A stretch of 64,000 bases of DNA from CAWCOU01 sp963797335 (GCA_963797335.1 CAWCOU010000006.1:1226393-1290392); one strand, 5' to 3'; counted from the first letter of the stretch, positions 25,860 to 35,299 are shown. Notes: generated from the letters alone by a model not told the origin. Translations and numbers: made by a program.

Positions 25860-27112
25860 CGCTTCATAGCCTCAAAAAACTCATCGTTGCTCTTGGTGAC
25901 TTTGAGGCGATCGATCAAGAACTCATTGGCGGCCAAATCATCCATCGGATGTAGGATTTTGCGCAGTATCCACATTTTTTGTAACTCATCCGGCTTGGTA
26001 ATCAACTCTTCTCGACGAGTACCGGAACGATTGATATTTATGGCGGGGAAGACGCGTTTTTCAGCGATACGTCTGTCTAGGTGAATTTCCATATTACCGG
26101 TACCTTTGAATTCTTCATAAATAACTTCATCCATTTTAGAACCGGTTTCAACCAGGGTGGTGGCAATAATAGTCAAACTACCGCCGCCTTCGATATTTCG
26201 TGCCGCACCAAAAAACCGTTTGGGACGCTGTAATGCATTTGCATCAACACCACCGGTCAATACTTTTCCAGAAGCAGGAACAACCGTATTATAAGCGCGC
26301 GCTAAACGAGTCATGGAATCCAATAAAATAATAACGTCACGTTTATGCTCCACTAAACGTTTGGCTTTTTCGATGACCATCTCAGCCACTTGAACATGGC
26401 GAGTAGCTGGTTCATCGAACGTACTGGCAATGACTTCCCCTTTAACAGAACGAGCCATTTCCGTGACTTCTTCGGGGCGTTCGTCGATTAATAAAACCAT
26501 CAAATAGCATTCGGGATGGTTGTGAGAAATAGAAGTGGCAATGTTTTGCAACATCATGGTCTTACCCGCTTTGGGCGGCGACACAATTAAGCCGCGTTGG
26601 CCTTTACCGATCGGTGCCACCAGATCAATAATACGAGCCGTAATGTCTTCTGAGCTGCCATTACCACGCTCCATTTTGAGCCGAACATTGGGAAATAGCG
26701 GAGTAAGATTTTCAAAGAGGATTTTATTCTTGGCTAATTCGGGTTTGTCGAAATTGATGTCGTTGACTTGTAATAAAGCAAAATAGCGCTCGCCTTCTTT
26801 GGGGGGACGAATTTTTCCAGAAACGGTGTCACCGGTGCGCAGATTAAAGCGGCGAATTTGGCTGGGGGAGACATAAATATCGTCTGGGCCAGCTAGATAA
26901 GAACTGTCGTCTGAGCGTAGAAAACCAAAACCATCTTGTAGAATTTCCAGCACGCCATCACCAAAAATATCTTCGCCACTGAAAGCATGTGCTTTGAGTA
27001 AAGCAAAGATAATGTCTTGTTTGCGCGTGCGCGCCATGTTTTCAATGCCCATTTCTTGGGCTAAGTGAATGAGTTCCGAGGGTGATTTTTGTTTCAGTTC
27101 AGTTAAATTCAT
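25856..27112 (-). CDS. rho: Transcription termination factor Rho
   Basis: Hexameric RNA helicase that ends transcription. It has the N-terminal MNLTELKQKSPSELIHLAQE domain, the RNA-binding cold-shock-like fold with LEILQDGFGFLRS, Walker A SPPKAGKTMMLQNIA, Walker B VIILLDSMTRLARAYN, and the Q- and R-loop region GGVDANALQRPKRFFGAARN. ATG 27,112 gives 418 aa, like E. coli Rho (419); a TTG five codons upstream is less likely. It is the first gene of a rho-ubiD unit. Confidence 0.98.
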   Translation of the reverse strand: MNLTELKQKSPSELIHLAQEMGIENMARTRKQDIIFALLKAHAFSGEDIFGDGVLEILQDGFGFLRSDDSSYLAGPDDIYVSPSQIRRFNLRTGDTVSGKIRPPKEGERYFALLQVNDINFDKPELAKNKILFENLTPLFPNVRLKMERGNGSSEDITARIIDLVAPIGKGQRGLIVSPPKAGKTMMLQNIATSISHNHPECYLMVLLIDERPEEVTEMARSVKGEVIASTFDEPATRHVQVAEMVIEKAKRLVEHKRDVIILLDSMTRLARAYNTVVPASGKVLTGGVDANALQRPKRFFGAARNIEGGGSLTIIATTLVETGSKMDEVIYEEFKGTGNMEIHLDRRIAEKRVFPAININRSGTRREELITKPDELQKMWILRKILHPMDDLAANEFLIDRLKVTKSNDEFFEAMKR

Positions 27113-27495
27113 AGGTGGCTTCTTCAAGGATGGTTAGTTGGGATTTAAGGAGGTTTAAAATGGGGTTTTGTGAAAATTCCAAGTAATTCAGAGGAAAGTC
27201 TGGTAGTCTATTCTTCCATTGCAAAGTTCCTTGCTCTTGGCGTTGCATGCAAAACAGCGCAAAATCAACCCGTGAGCGAGAAAAACTAAAATGTAAGAGG
27301 GGTGGCTACAAAAAATGATAGTTTTGATGGTTTTTACAACTGCGCTATTCTAATCAGGTTTCTGGATGGATTGCAAGTGGTCTTCGAAAAAAAGAGGCAG
27401 ATCCTGCGCAATTGTAAAAAATAGTATCTTTTTTATGCAAAACATAGGTAAAATGCCGCCTTGTTTTCTTATAAGAACGTTTTGAGGAGAAATTT
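27113..27495. promoter_or_regulatory. Divergent rho / rplY intergenic region
   Basis: About 380 nt between divergent genes. Near rplY a possible -10 TAAAAT lies at 27,449-27,454 and the ribosome binding site GAGGAG just before 27,496. The rho side has a long leader, and rho leaders are often autoregulated by attenuation, but I see no clear hairpin and no other gene. Confidence 0.4.
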
Positions 27496-28173
27496 ATGGC
27501 CGATAAGTACGAACTTTCAGCCGAAACGCGAAAAGAGGTTGGCAAGGCCGACAGCCGACGCATGCGACGAGTCGACAACAAAATACCCGCTATTATCTAT
27601 GGTGCTGGTAAAACACCGACGCCGATTCTGATCAATCATCACCAAATGAACAATGCGCTAAAAAACGACGCATTTTATTCGCATATCTTAACCGTGCGGG
27701 TAGGTCACACCGAAGAAAAAGTCGTATTAAAGGCATTACAGCGCCACCCCAGCCGGCCGCAAATTTTACATGCCGATTTTCTCCGGATTAGCGCCACTGA
27801 AAAATTGCATATGAATGTGCCATTGCGTTTTACCAACGAAGATGTGGCTCCGGGAGTGAAAGAGGATCATGGCATGGTATCCCGCTTAATGAATGATGTG
27901 GAAATTCGCTGCTTACCCAGCGATCTTCCCGAGTTCATTGAAGTGGATCTCAGCGAATTAGGCATCGATGAATCATTGCATTTATCGCAACTCAAAGTTC
28001 CTCACGGTGTCGAAATCATGGCATTATTGCATGAAGACGACCGTCCTGTGGCTAGCATCCACAAACCGCACGTGGAAGAGGTCGAAGAACCCGTGGCCGA
28101 AGCCTCGGCAGAGGTTCCTTTAGTGGGTGAAGAAGGCGAAGCAGCCGAAGAACCTAAAGAAGGTGAAGAATAA
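27496..28173 (+). CDS. rplY: 50S ribosomal protein L25, long CTC form
   Basis: 5S rRNA-binding protein. The N-terminal L25 domain (about 1-95) has ETRKEVGKADSRRMRR and AIIYGAGKTPTPILI. The TL5/CTC beta domain follows (about 100-190, GVKEDHGMVSRLMNDVEIRC). A C-terminal tail rich in Glu and Val/Ala (EEVEEPVAEASAEVP) ends the 225-aa chain. E. coli L25 lacks the second domain; the long form is common outside Enterobacterales. It is followed by pth after only 3 nt, the usual pair. Confidence 0.96.
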   Translation: MADKYELSAETRKEVGKADSRRMRRVDNKIPAIIYGAGKTPTPILINHHQMNNALKNDAFYSHILTVRVGHTEEKVVLKALQRHPSRPQILHADFLRISATEKLHMNVPLRFTNEDVAPGVKEDHGMVSRLMNDVEIRCLPSDLPEFIEVDLSELGIDESLHLSQLKVPHGVEIMALLHEDDRPVASIHKPHVEEVEEPVAEASAEVPLVGEEGEAAEEPKEGEE

Positions 28174-28176
28174 GTT

Positions 28177-28749
28177 TTGTCCTCGATTAAGTTAATCGTA
28201 GGGCTTGGCAATCCAGGTGAAGAATATGCCGCCACGCGGCATAACGTTGGAGCCTGGTTTGTCGAGCAATTGGCAGCAGCAGCCAATGCCCATTTTCGCA
28301 CCGAAAATAAAATGTTTGGCCGTTTAACGACCATCGACATCCATGGGCAAAGCTGTTGGTTGTTATTACCACTGACCTTTATGAATGTCAGTGGTAAATC
28401 CGTTCGGGCAGTCAGCCAATATTACCAAATTCCCCCCGAAGCGATTCTAGTCGCTCACGATGAGTTGGATTTTGAAGTGGGCACGATCCGTTTAAAGCAA
28501 AGCGGTGGGCATGGTGGGCACAATGGCTTACGGGATATTATTCAGCAGCTCCAGACGGATAATTTTAATCGATTGCGCATTGGTATAGGTCATCCAGGTC
28601 AGCGCAGTGCCGTGCATGGTTATGTGTTAAGCAGACCTTCGGCTGAGGATAAGAACGCCATTCTTCAAGCCATTACCCAGGCAGAAACTATTTTGCCGGA
28701 ATTAATGGCTGGTCACTTACAAAAAGCCATTCAAAAATTACATTCCTAA
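28177..28749 (+). CDS. pth: Peptidyl-tRNA hydrolase
   Basis: Releases peptides from drop-off peptidyl-tRNAs. Catalytic and binding residues are visible in VGLGNPGEEYAATRHNVGAW (Asn and His), FMNVSGKSV and HDELDFEVGTIRLKQSGGHG. At 190 aa it is normal. The start is a TTG at 28,177, three nt after the rplY stop; no ATG in frame fits the conserved N-terminus. rplY-pth form an operon. Confidence 0.96.
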   Translation: MSSIKLIVGLGNPGEEYAATRHNVGAWFVEQLAAAANAHFRTENKMFGRLTTIDIHGQSCWLLLPLTFMNVSGKSVRAVSQYYQIPPEAILVAHDELDFEVGTIRLKQSGGHGGHNGLRDIIQQLQTDNFNRLRIGIGHPGQRSAVHGYVLSRPSAEDKNAILQAITQAETILPELMAGHLQKAIQKLHS

Positions 28750-28776
28750 CGTTCAATCATAAGGATATTTTGGGCC

Positions 28777-29325
28777 ATGAAAAAAAGAATATGTTTATCA
28801 GTCATACTCACACTCGCGATGTCTGTTACTGCCCTAGCTGCTAATAAAGAACCCGTTGCGAAAGTATCGCCGATTACTAAAGCGGTAGCTGTGATATCAC
28901 CTACCTCCGGTAATCGTGTTTCTGGAGTAGTTGGCTTTACTCAAATGTCGGACGGGGTGATGATAGTAGCTGATCTCACCGGGCTTACCCCAGGTGAGCA
29001 TGGGTTTCATATCCATGAGTTTGGCGATTGTCGAGAAGCCGATGCACTGTCTGCAGGCAATCATTTTAATCCTTATGGTTTGCCTCATGGTGGTCCAGAG
29101 ACCAATTTACGCCATGCAGGCGATTTGGGTAATGTGACCGCAGATGCATCGGGTAGTGCGCATTATGAGTATTTAGATCCGGTGTTGGCGCTGAGTGGTC
29201 CCACCTCTATTATTGGCCGTAGCGTCATTGTTCACGCTAAGCCTGATAATTTGCATTCACAACCTGCTGGCAGCTCGGGTGCACGCATTGCTTGTGGGGT
29301 GATTGGGATCATCAATCCTAAATAA
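28777..29325 (+). CDS. sodC: Superoxide dismutase [Cu-Zn], periplasmic
   Basis: Detoxifies superoxide in the periplasm. A signal peptide (about 1-22, ending ALA) is followed by a SodC domain. Copper and zinc ligands lie in GEHGFHIHEFGDC, AGNHFNPYG, HAGDLGNV and IVHAKPDN; the disulfide partner Cys is in GARIACGVIGI. At 182 aa it is typical. SodC often protects intracellular bacteria from host oxidative bursts. It lies 27 nt after pth and may be co-transcribed. Confidence 0.95.
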   Translation: MKKRICLSVILTLAMSVTALAANKEPVAKVSPITKAVAVISPTSGNRVSGVVGFTQMSDGVMIVADLTGLTPGEHGFHIHEFGDCREADALSAGNHFNPYGLPHGGPETNLRHAGDLGNVTADASGSAHYEYLDPVLALSGPTSIIGRSVIVHAKPDNLHSQPAGSSGARIACGVIGIINPK

Positions 29326-29364
29326 GTTAAATTACTAAATGCGGGGACAACGTTGAGTCCTCAT

Positions 29365-30324
29365 TTATTTGGGGGAAGGTGAATACGCTTTGGGGTCCGA
29401 AGGTGGAGGTTCAGTCGAGCTCAATTGCTTTTTCTTTGTTTTAAGTTCCGGAGTAAAAAAATCAAAGATCAAACGGGTTAAATGATTAAAATCACAGATC
29501 TCGGAATCATTAAATTTTTTTATTTCAGAATCTTTTCGAATACCGCCTAAAAAGGCTATTTTTTGTTTTTGAATAGAATCATTGATCGATTGTATTACGG
29601 ATGTTAAATCATCAAACGTCAATGCTTTTGTTTTTTCCCAACCCGAGTAATTTTTGAGCTTCCGGGGTGATCCCATGACAAACTGTTTCGAAAATACGTC
29701 TCTCGTCTTATGCTTAATACTTAACTCAGTCATGTGTTGTTGATCGCGGAGATAATTGGCAAAATTTTGTTGATATATCTCTGCCAACTGAACCGCCATT
29801 TTTTTAATTAATTCGGGCGCCTGAGCAAACTTCATGATGATTTGAAACGTTTCTTGAAATTGTTCAGCAGACATTTGAATATTGATGACTAAGTTGAAAA
29901 CGTTCTCTATATTTCTTTTCCTCTCCTCAATATGTTTGTCAGTCCCCTTAAGCCTTGTTCTTGCATACTCACTGAGAAGGTCAAAATTTCTCTGTGCTTG
30001 CTCAGTCGGACTCATCACTTTTTTGACGGTTAAGATAAGAGCCATGTGACTTAGAAATGCGGATTGTGGTAATAAAGAGAAGAATGTATCAATATTTTTT
30101 GCGTTTAAGATGCCGGCTGTTTGTAAGTCTCTCAATACTTCATGAGAGTAGTCCACTTGAAAAGAGGGCAAAAGGACCAGAGCGTCAGTTAATTGCTTTG
30201 CTTGATCTATAGTTAACAGGTTGCTTCTCTGCACGTCTTTAGTGATTATGTCCAGCTCACGATCTTGGCGGATTTTTTCGCTAAAATAAGGAAGAAAATT
30301 AAGTTCGTTTAGATCGACCGTCAT
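29365..30324 (-). CDS. Hypothetical protein, 319 aa, largely alpha-helical
   Basis: Not recognised. The sequence is rich in Leu, Gln, Lys and predicted helices (SNLLTIDQAKQLTDALVLL, then AEIYQQNFANYLRDQQHMTE), without signal peptide or membrane segment. The C-terminal 25 residues are Ser/Pro/Lys-rich and disordered (TEPPPSDPKAYSPSPK). A/T-rich composition relative to sodC and gpmI, isolated orientation and polar C-terminus recall secreted effectors of Legionellales, but no diagnostic motif is present. Faces gpmI divergently. Confidence 0.65.
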   Translation of the reverse strand: MTVDLNELNFLPYFSEKIRQDRELDIITKDVQRSNLLTIDQAKQLTDALVLLPSFQVDYSHEVLRDLQTAGILNAKNIDTFFSLLPQSAFLSHMALILTVKKVMSPTEQAQRNFDLLSEYARTRLKGTDKHIEERKRNIENVFNLVINIQMSAEQFQETFQIIMKFAQAPELIKKMAVQLAEIYQQNFANYLRDQQHMTELSIKHKTRDVFSKQFVMGSPRKLKNYSGWEKTKALTFDDLTSVIQSINDSIQKQKIAFLGGIRKDSEIKKFNDSEICDFNHLTRLIFDFFTPELKTKKKQLSSTEPPPSDPKAYSPSPK

Positions 30325-30435
30325 TCGTTTTTTATCTCAAGGTTACGGACATATGATTTTTTTGTCATTCATTGCTCGCGACTATAGCATATGCTAGGCT
30401 ACGTGTTTTAACTCTTAAATACTTGTGAACTCATC

Positions 30436-31992
30436 ATGACTAAGTTATCAGCGCATCAGCCATTGGTTCTTATTGTTCTCGATGGTTGGGGTTATAGTGA
30501 AAAATCCGAATTCAATGCTATCGCAGCAGCACATGCACCATTTTGGCAACACCTATGGCAACAATACCCGCATACCCTGGCCGATGCCTCGGGGTTGGCA
30601 GTCGGGTTGCCACGCGGCCAGATGGGCAATTCCGAAGTAGGCCATCTCCACATGGGGGCTGGTCGTCTAGTACCACAAGATCTGACAAAAATTGATCTAG
30701 CCCTTGAATCCGGGGAATTCGATGAAAACCCTGTACTAAATTATACCCTAGACTCCTTATTAAAGTCACGGCAACGGCTCCATATCATGGGTTTGGTTTC
30801 ACCTGGCGGGGTTCACAGCCATGAAAACCATATCCAGGCCATGATCAGATTAGCGGCGCGTCGAGGTATAAAATCCATTTATTTACATGCATTTCTAGAC
30901 GGTCGCGACACACCGCCGCAATCGGCAGAGGCCTCACTGCGTAAAATGGAAGAATTATTCCAGACTATCAATAATGGCAGTGGCATAGCCTCCATCACGG
31001 GGCGTTATTTTGCCATGGATAGGGACAAGCGTTGGGAGCGCACAGAACAAGCGTATGATTTATTGACACAAGGACTCTGTAAATTTCACGCACCATCGGC
31101 GATAACAGCTTTACACCAAGCTTATGAGCGCGGAGAAAAAGACGAATTTGTGGTGCCCACCGCTATCCATGCGGAAAATCAAGCACCTATCACCGTGCAA
31201 GATGGCGATGCCGTTATTTTTATGAATTTTCGTTCCGATCGGGCCAGGCAATTGACGCGAGCATTTACTGATCCCCATTTTGACGGTTTTACCCGCAAGG
31301 TCAGACCAGTATTATCCCATTTTGTCACCTTGACGGAATATGCTGCTGATATCCAGGCCGAAGTGGCATTCCCACCGACTTCACTGAAAAATAATTTAGG
31401 GGAGTTTGTGGCTGCGCAGGGATTAAAACAGTTACGAATTGCAGAAACTGAAAAATACGCGCACGTCACCTTTTTCTTCAATGGTGGGGAAGAAAAACCC
31501 TATCCAGGGGAAGACCGTGTGCTAGTACCTTCACCTCGGGTGGCCACCTATGATTTGCAACCGGAAATGAGCGCGCATCCGCTGACAGAAAGTTTGATTA
31601 AGGCCATTCGCAGCAAAGAATACGCCTTGATTATTTGTAACTTTGCTAATCCAGATATGGTGGGGCATACCGGTGATTTTAACGCAACGGTCAAAGCAAT
31701 TGAAACCATTGATAGTTGCTTGGAAAAAATAGTCAGCGCCTTAAAGACCGAAGGTGGGGAGCTGGTAATCACCGCAGACCATGGCAACGCCGAATGCATG
31801 TTTGATCCCAATACCGATCAACCGCATACAGCACACACCACGAATTTAGTGCCAGTGATTTATGTCGGTCGTTCGGCGCATCCTACCACGAAAGAAGGTG
31901 CCTTATCCGATATTGCACCGACGCTGCTGTATTTATTAGGACTAAATAAACCAACGGAAATGACGGGAAAATCTTTATTTGCTCTGATATAA
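30436..31992 (+). CDS. gpmI: 2,3-bisphosphoglycerate-independent phosphoglycerate mutase
   Basis: Mn-dependent glycolytic enzyme that interconverts 3- and 2-phosphoglycerate. Motifs are LIVLDGWGYSE with a metal-binding Asp, RGQMGNSEVGHLHMGAGR with the phosphoserine, FLDGRDTPPQSAE, NFRSDRARQLTRAF, NPDMVGHTGD and ITADHGNAECM. At 518 aa it is full length. A small orphan gene follows after 10 nt. Confidence 0.97.
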   Translation: MTKLSAHQPLVLIVLDGWGYSEKSEFNAIAAAHAPFWQHLWQQYPHTLADASGLAVGLPRGQMGNSEVGHLHMGAGRLVPQDLTKIDLALESGEFDENPVLNYTLDSLLKSRQRLHIMGLVSPGGVHSHENHIQAMIRLAARRGIKSIYLHAFLDGRDTPPQSAEASLRKMEELFQTINNGSGIASITGRYFAMDRDKRWERTEQAYDLLTQGLCKFHAPSAITALHQAYERGEKDEFVVPTAIHAENQAPITVQDGDAVIFMNFRSDRARQLTRAFTDPHFDGFTRKVRPVLSHFVTLTEYAADIQAEVAFPPTSLKNNLGEFVAAQGLKQLRIAETEKYAHVTFFFNGGEEKPYPGEDRVLVPSPRVATYDLQPEMSAHPLTESLIKAIRSKEYALIICNFANPDMVGHTGDFNATVKAIETIDSCLEKIVSALKTEGGELVITADHGNAECMFDPNTDQPHTAHTTNLVPVIYVGRSAHPTTKEGALSDIAPTLLYLLGLNKPTEMTGKSLFALI

Positions 31993-32002
31993 AAGAGAGA
32001 AC

Positions 32003-32644
32003 ATGGCAGAAGAAAATAGAGTATCATTGGGTATAGTAAAAGCAAATGCACTGAGGCAGATATTAAACAAGTATAACAAGGAGTGGCAACCCATCATGAC
32101 ATTTGTGGCTAATGGCTGGATTTTTCTTGGAAAAGAAGATCCCCGCGATTCGTCAGAAATAAATGCTTTTTTAAGCTATCAAATTGGACATTTAAGAAAG
32201 TATTTAACAAAACAACATGACAGTTCTGTATCATTAACAGATAGGGCAACGGAACAAAAAGCTCCCCATAACAAAAAGAGAAAAATTAAACTAATACCAA
32301 GCACAGCTGAGGTATTCGATTTAAAGGAAAAACCAAAGTTTATTGAGCTATTAGCTGGTTATAATGCCCTGATAAGAAAAATGAAAGGGTCACAACCAAG
32401 GATATTAAAAAAACTGGATTTCGAAGAAATAAAAGAAGTAATAGCGTTAGTTGAGGAATTAACAGCATTGAAATCTTTTGAACTTCAGAAAGTCTCTCAA
32501 AAACGCAAAACATCAATCTCATTAACTCAAGAGTCGCCACCTCCCAAGATATGTAGGCAAGAGACACCACCGACGCCCATCATAGAAAATATATTAGAAA
32601 AAGCAGACGAAGAAAATGAAATGACACCTACTAGCTTTTTTTAA
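32003..32644 (+). CDS. Hypothetical protein, 213 aa, possible effector-like
   Basis: Not recognised. Low GC compared with gpmI. It contains a basic cluster (HNKKRKIKLIP, about residue 92) that resembles a nuclear localisation signal, a second basic patch (QKRKTSISLT), and an acidic, Glu-rich C-terminus (ILEKADEENEMTPTSFF) of the type that in Legionella/Coxiella acts as a Dot/Icm secretion signal. No signal peptide. It starts 10 nt after gpmI with an AGAGAG site, so it is probably translated from the gpmI message. Effector status is inference. Confidence 0.6.
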   Translation: MAEENRVSLGIVKANALRQILNKYNKEWQPIMTFVANGWIFLGKEDPRDSSEINAFLSYQIGHLRKYLTKQHDSSVSLTDRATEQKAPHNKKRKIKLIPSTAEVFDLKEKPKFIELLAGYNALIRKMKGSQPRILKKLDFEEIKEVIALVEELTALKSFELQKVSQKRKTSISLTQESPPPKICRQETPPTPIIENILEKADEENEMTPTSFF

Positions 32645-32669
32645 ACGAATTTAACTACTCGCACTCGCA

Positions 32670-32714
32670 CGTCGTCCCGCGGCTTGTCCGGGGGACGACG
32701 GAGTTGGGGGTGAG
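32670..32714. repeat. Dispersed repeat family B, full copy with hairpin
   Basis: CGTCGTCCC (32,670-32,678) pairs with GGGACGACG (32,692-32,700), then GAGTTGGGGGTGAG. It lies between the convergent 213-aa gene and ubiH-like gene and runs into a GGGTGAGCAGTTACA motif that also ends the next intergenic gap. Confidence 0.75.
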
Positions 32715-32722
32715 CAGTTACA

Positions 32723-33958
32723 CTAAATCGACCAATGAGTAATAGCGCGCGTGGGCAATTCCCCAGCCAACCCCATCGCTTTTTTCATAAAATAGGTTTT
32801 TAACCACGGTAGTTTTTCTGTCATCGTGAATCCCAGTTGACGCAGTTGGCGGGGTATTAACTGTTGACGACTGAATATTTGATTAAAGCCGGCAGTTGCA
32901 GTCAACATCATGAGGTTATCACCCTTGCGCGACCGCTCATAACGCCGTAAAGGCATTAAGCCACCGATATCGCGTTGTACGGCTAAGGTATTTTGTATAA
33001 TTTCAGCCAGGCAAGCGGCGTCCATCAAACCTAAGTTAACCCCCTGACCAGCCAGAGGATGTATGGTATGTGCAGCATCGCCTACTAAAGCGATGCGTGG
33101 TTTCACGTATTGCTGGGCGTGTCGTTGCAGTAAAGGAAAGCTCAGTCGTTGATCGATGGCTTGGACAGTACCGAATTGATGATCGATCGCGGTGTTCAGA
33201 GCCTGGTTAAATGCATTTTCTTCTTCCTGGCATAAAAGATTGGCCTGTTCCGTCGTCGTCGACCAAACAATAGAAGCTAGGAAGGGGTCAGCTAATGGTA
33301 AAAAAGCCAGAGGACCGGTAGATAAAAAACGTTGCCAAGCGGTATAGTCATGGGGCTTAGATAATTGAACGGTCGTGACCACGGCGCTCAGTGAATAAGG
33401 CTGCGTTTTAATAGCTAACTGCGCTTGTTGAGCAACCCAGGAATGGCTGCCATCGGCACCTATCAATAGTTTGGCGCGATGATAACCATCGTTTGCGCAC
33501 AGGGTGACCTGTTCACGGCCCATCTGCAATTCCGTTACCGAAGCTGATTCGAACAACTGAACCTGCGATTGCTGGCGTAAGTATAGGTGTAGCACTTGTT
33601 GCATGACGCTATGTTCAATGATATGGCCTAAATCGGCTTGACCAACCTCCGTGCAATCAAAGTGGATACTCGCCGAGCTATTCGCATCCCATACCTGTAT
33701 TTTTTGATAAGGACTGATCCGTAATGCGACCATGTCCTGCCAAAGACCCAATGATTGGAAAATAGCCCGAGAAGCATGATTGATAGCGCTCACTCTCAGA
33801 TCGTAAGGTTTTTTGAGGGATTCTTGCCGCTGGATGGGGTGTTGATCGAATACCTTAATCCCCAAATGGGGTACTTGTGCCAGTATGGCTGCCAAGGTTA
33901 AACCGACAATACCCCCGCCTACAATAATGACATCACAATCGTGTTGTTGCTTGGACAT
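32723..33958 (-). CDS. FAD-dependent ubiquinone-biosynthesis hydroxylase (UbiH/UbiF/VisC family)
   Basis: Flavin monooxygenase of ring hydroxylation in ubiquinone synthesis. An N-terminal FAD loop VIIVGGGIVGLTLAAILA, the LIGADGSHSWV motif and the C-terminal LVGDAAHTIHPLAGQGVNLG identify the family. Start at ATG 33,958 follows TAGGA; an in-frame extension to 34,063 crosses leader hairpins and is not conserved. 411 aa. Which ring position it hydroxylates (UbiH, UbiI or UbiF) cannot be told from these motifs. Confidence 0.88.
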   Translation of the reverse strand: MSKQQHDCDVIIVGGGIVGLTLAAILAQVPHLGIKVFDQHPIQRQESLKKPYDLRVSAINHASRAIFQSLGLWQDMVALRISPYQKIQVWDANSSASIHFDCTEVGQADLGHIIEHSVMQQVLHLYLRQQSQVQLFESASVTELQMGREQVTLCANDGYHRAKLLIGADGSHSWVAQQAQLAIKTQPYSLSAVVTTVQLSKPHDYTAWQRFLSTGPLAFLPLADPFLASIVWSTTTEQANLLCQEEENAFNQALNTAIDHQFGTVQAIDQRLSFPLLQRHAQQYVKPRIALVGDAAHTIHPLAGQGVNLGLMDAACLAEIIQNTLAVQRDIGGLMPLRRYERSRKGDNLMMLTATAGFNQIFSRQQLIPRQLRQLGFTMTEKLPWLKTYFMKKAMGLAGELPTRAITHWSI

Positions 33959-33982
33959 AAGCTTTCCTAAAGTACCCAGGAA

Positions 33983-34020
33983 CCCCTGCGGACAGGGGGC
34001 TTTTCGGGCTTTAAAGCCCG
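33983..34020 (-). promoter_or_regulatory. Two hairpins in the leader of the UbiH-family gene
   Basis: CCCCTG (33,983-33,988) pairs with CAGGGG (33,993-33,998), and CGGGCTTTAAAGCCCG (34,005-34,020) is a perfect 16-bp palindrome. Both lie 25-62 nt upstream of the start codon on the minus strand. Possible attenuator or repeat remnant. Confidence 0.4.
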
Positions 34021-34141
34021 AAAATAGCTTTAAAATCATAAAGTTTTTAATCCAGTTAAGCAAGCCTCTTTATTTTGCTTCTTAGCGAAAAATGAGCAGA
34101 AGCCAAATTTTGTTCACGGAGTCAGGGGTGAGCAGTTACAG

Positions 34142-35299
34142 TCATTCTTCACAAATGGAGAGTAACGGGTTGTGAGATAACACCGAATGGATTTTTTCGA
34201 GGATAGTGGATTGGCTACTGTTTAATCCCAGCCATAAAGGTAATCGAATTAAACATTCAGGTAAGGTATTTGCCATCGCCATGGAGCCGTGCGTTCGCGC
34301 AAATTTTTCTCCGGCTGGGGAGTTGTGTAAGGATAAATAATGGGCGGCGGAATGTATGTCCTGACTTTGTAATTTTTGCTGGAATATTTCGCGTTGAGCA
34401 ACATCAGGTAATAATAGGTAATACATATGGGCATTATGCTGACATTCTTTCGGCACCATGGGTCTTCGCAATAAACCAGCTACTTCTAAATCAGCTAAGC
34501 CACTGTGATAATGATCCCAAAGCGCTAATCTTTGCTGAGTGATTGTGTCGGATTCTTCCAGTTGCGCCCATAAAAATGCGGCAATAATTTCCCCTGGTAA
34601 AAAGGAAGAGCCAATATCCTGCCAAGTGTATTTATCTACTTCGCCCTTGAAAAATCGGCTGCGATCGGTGCCTTTTTCTCGGATAATTTCGGCACGTTCC
34701 AGAAATTGCGAATCATTAATTAATAACGCTCCGCCTTCACCGGAGATCACACTTTTAGTTTCATGAAAACTCAATGCCGCTAAGTGTCCAAAACTGCCTA
34801 ATGGCTGCCCTTGATAAGAAGAATGTATGGCTTGAGCGGCATCTTCCATCACGAATAAATTATGTTTTTTGGCAATCGCCATGATGGTTTGCATCTCACA
34901 CCCGACGCCTGCGTAATGCACGGGAACGATGGCCTTGGTCTTAGCGGTGATAGCGGCTTCAATTTTCGTCTCATCGATATTTAACGTATCTGAACGAATA
35001 TCCACAAATACAGGAATGCCGCCGCGTAACACAAACGCATTGGCTGTAGATACAAAAGTATACGAGGGCATGATAATTTCATCGCCCGGTTGAATATCGA
35101 GCAGAATAGCGGCCATCTCCAAGGCAGCGGTGCAGGAGTGGGTGAGCAATGCTTTCTTACAGCCAATATTATTTTCCAACCACTGTTGGCATTTTTTGGT
35201 AAATGGACCATTCCCAGCCAGCTTGCCTAGCGTGAGCGCTTCATTGATATATTGAAGCTCGCGACCGACGACGAAGGGTTTGTTGAATGGAATAGTCAA
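34142..35299 (-). CDS. wecE: dTDP-4-amino-4,6-dideoxygalactose transaminase (WecE/RffA)
   Basis: PLP-dependent sugar aminotransferase of the DegT/DnrJ/EryC1 family. The N-terminus FNKPFVVGRELQYINEALTL, THSCTAALEMAAILLDIQPG and FVSTANAFVLRGGIPVFVDI match enterobacterial WecE closely. The PLP lysine lies in SFHETKSVISGEGGALL. At 385 aa it is full length. WecE normally sits in enterobacterial common antigen or O-antigen loci; here it is isolated and overlaps the start-proximal HtpX-like gene by 4 nt. Confidence 0.92.
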   Translation of the reverse strand: MTIPFNKPFVVGRELQYINEALTLGKLAGNGPFTKKCQQWLENNIGCKKALLTHSCTAALEMAAILLDIQPGDEIIMPSYTFVSTANAFVLRGGIPVFVDIRSDTLNIDETKIEAAITAKTKAIVPVHYAGVGCEMQTIMAIAKKHNLFVMEDAAQAIHSSYQGQPLGSFGHLAALSFHETKSVISGEGGALLINDSQFLERAEIIREKGTDRSRFFKGEVDKYTWQDIGSSFLPGEIIAAFLWAQLEESDTITQQRLALWDHYHSGLADLEVAGLLRRPMVPKECQHNAHMYYLLLPDVAQREIFQQKLQSQDIHSAAHYLSLHNSPAGEKFARTHGSMAMANTLPECLIRLPLWLGLNSSQSTILEKIHSVLSHNPLLSICEE

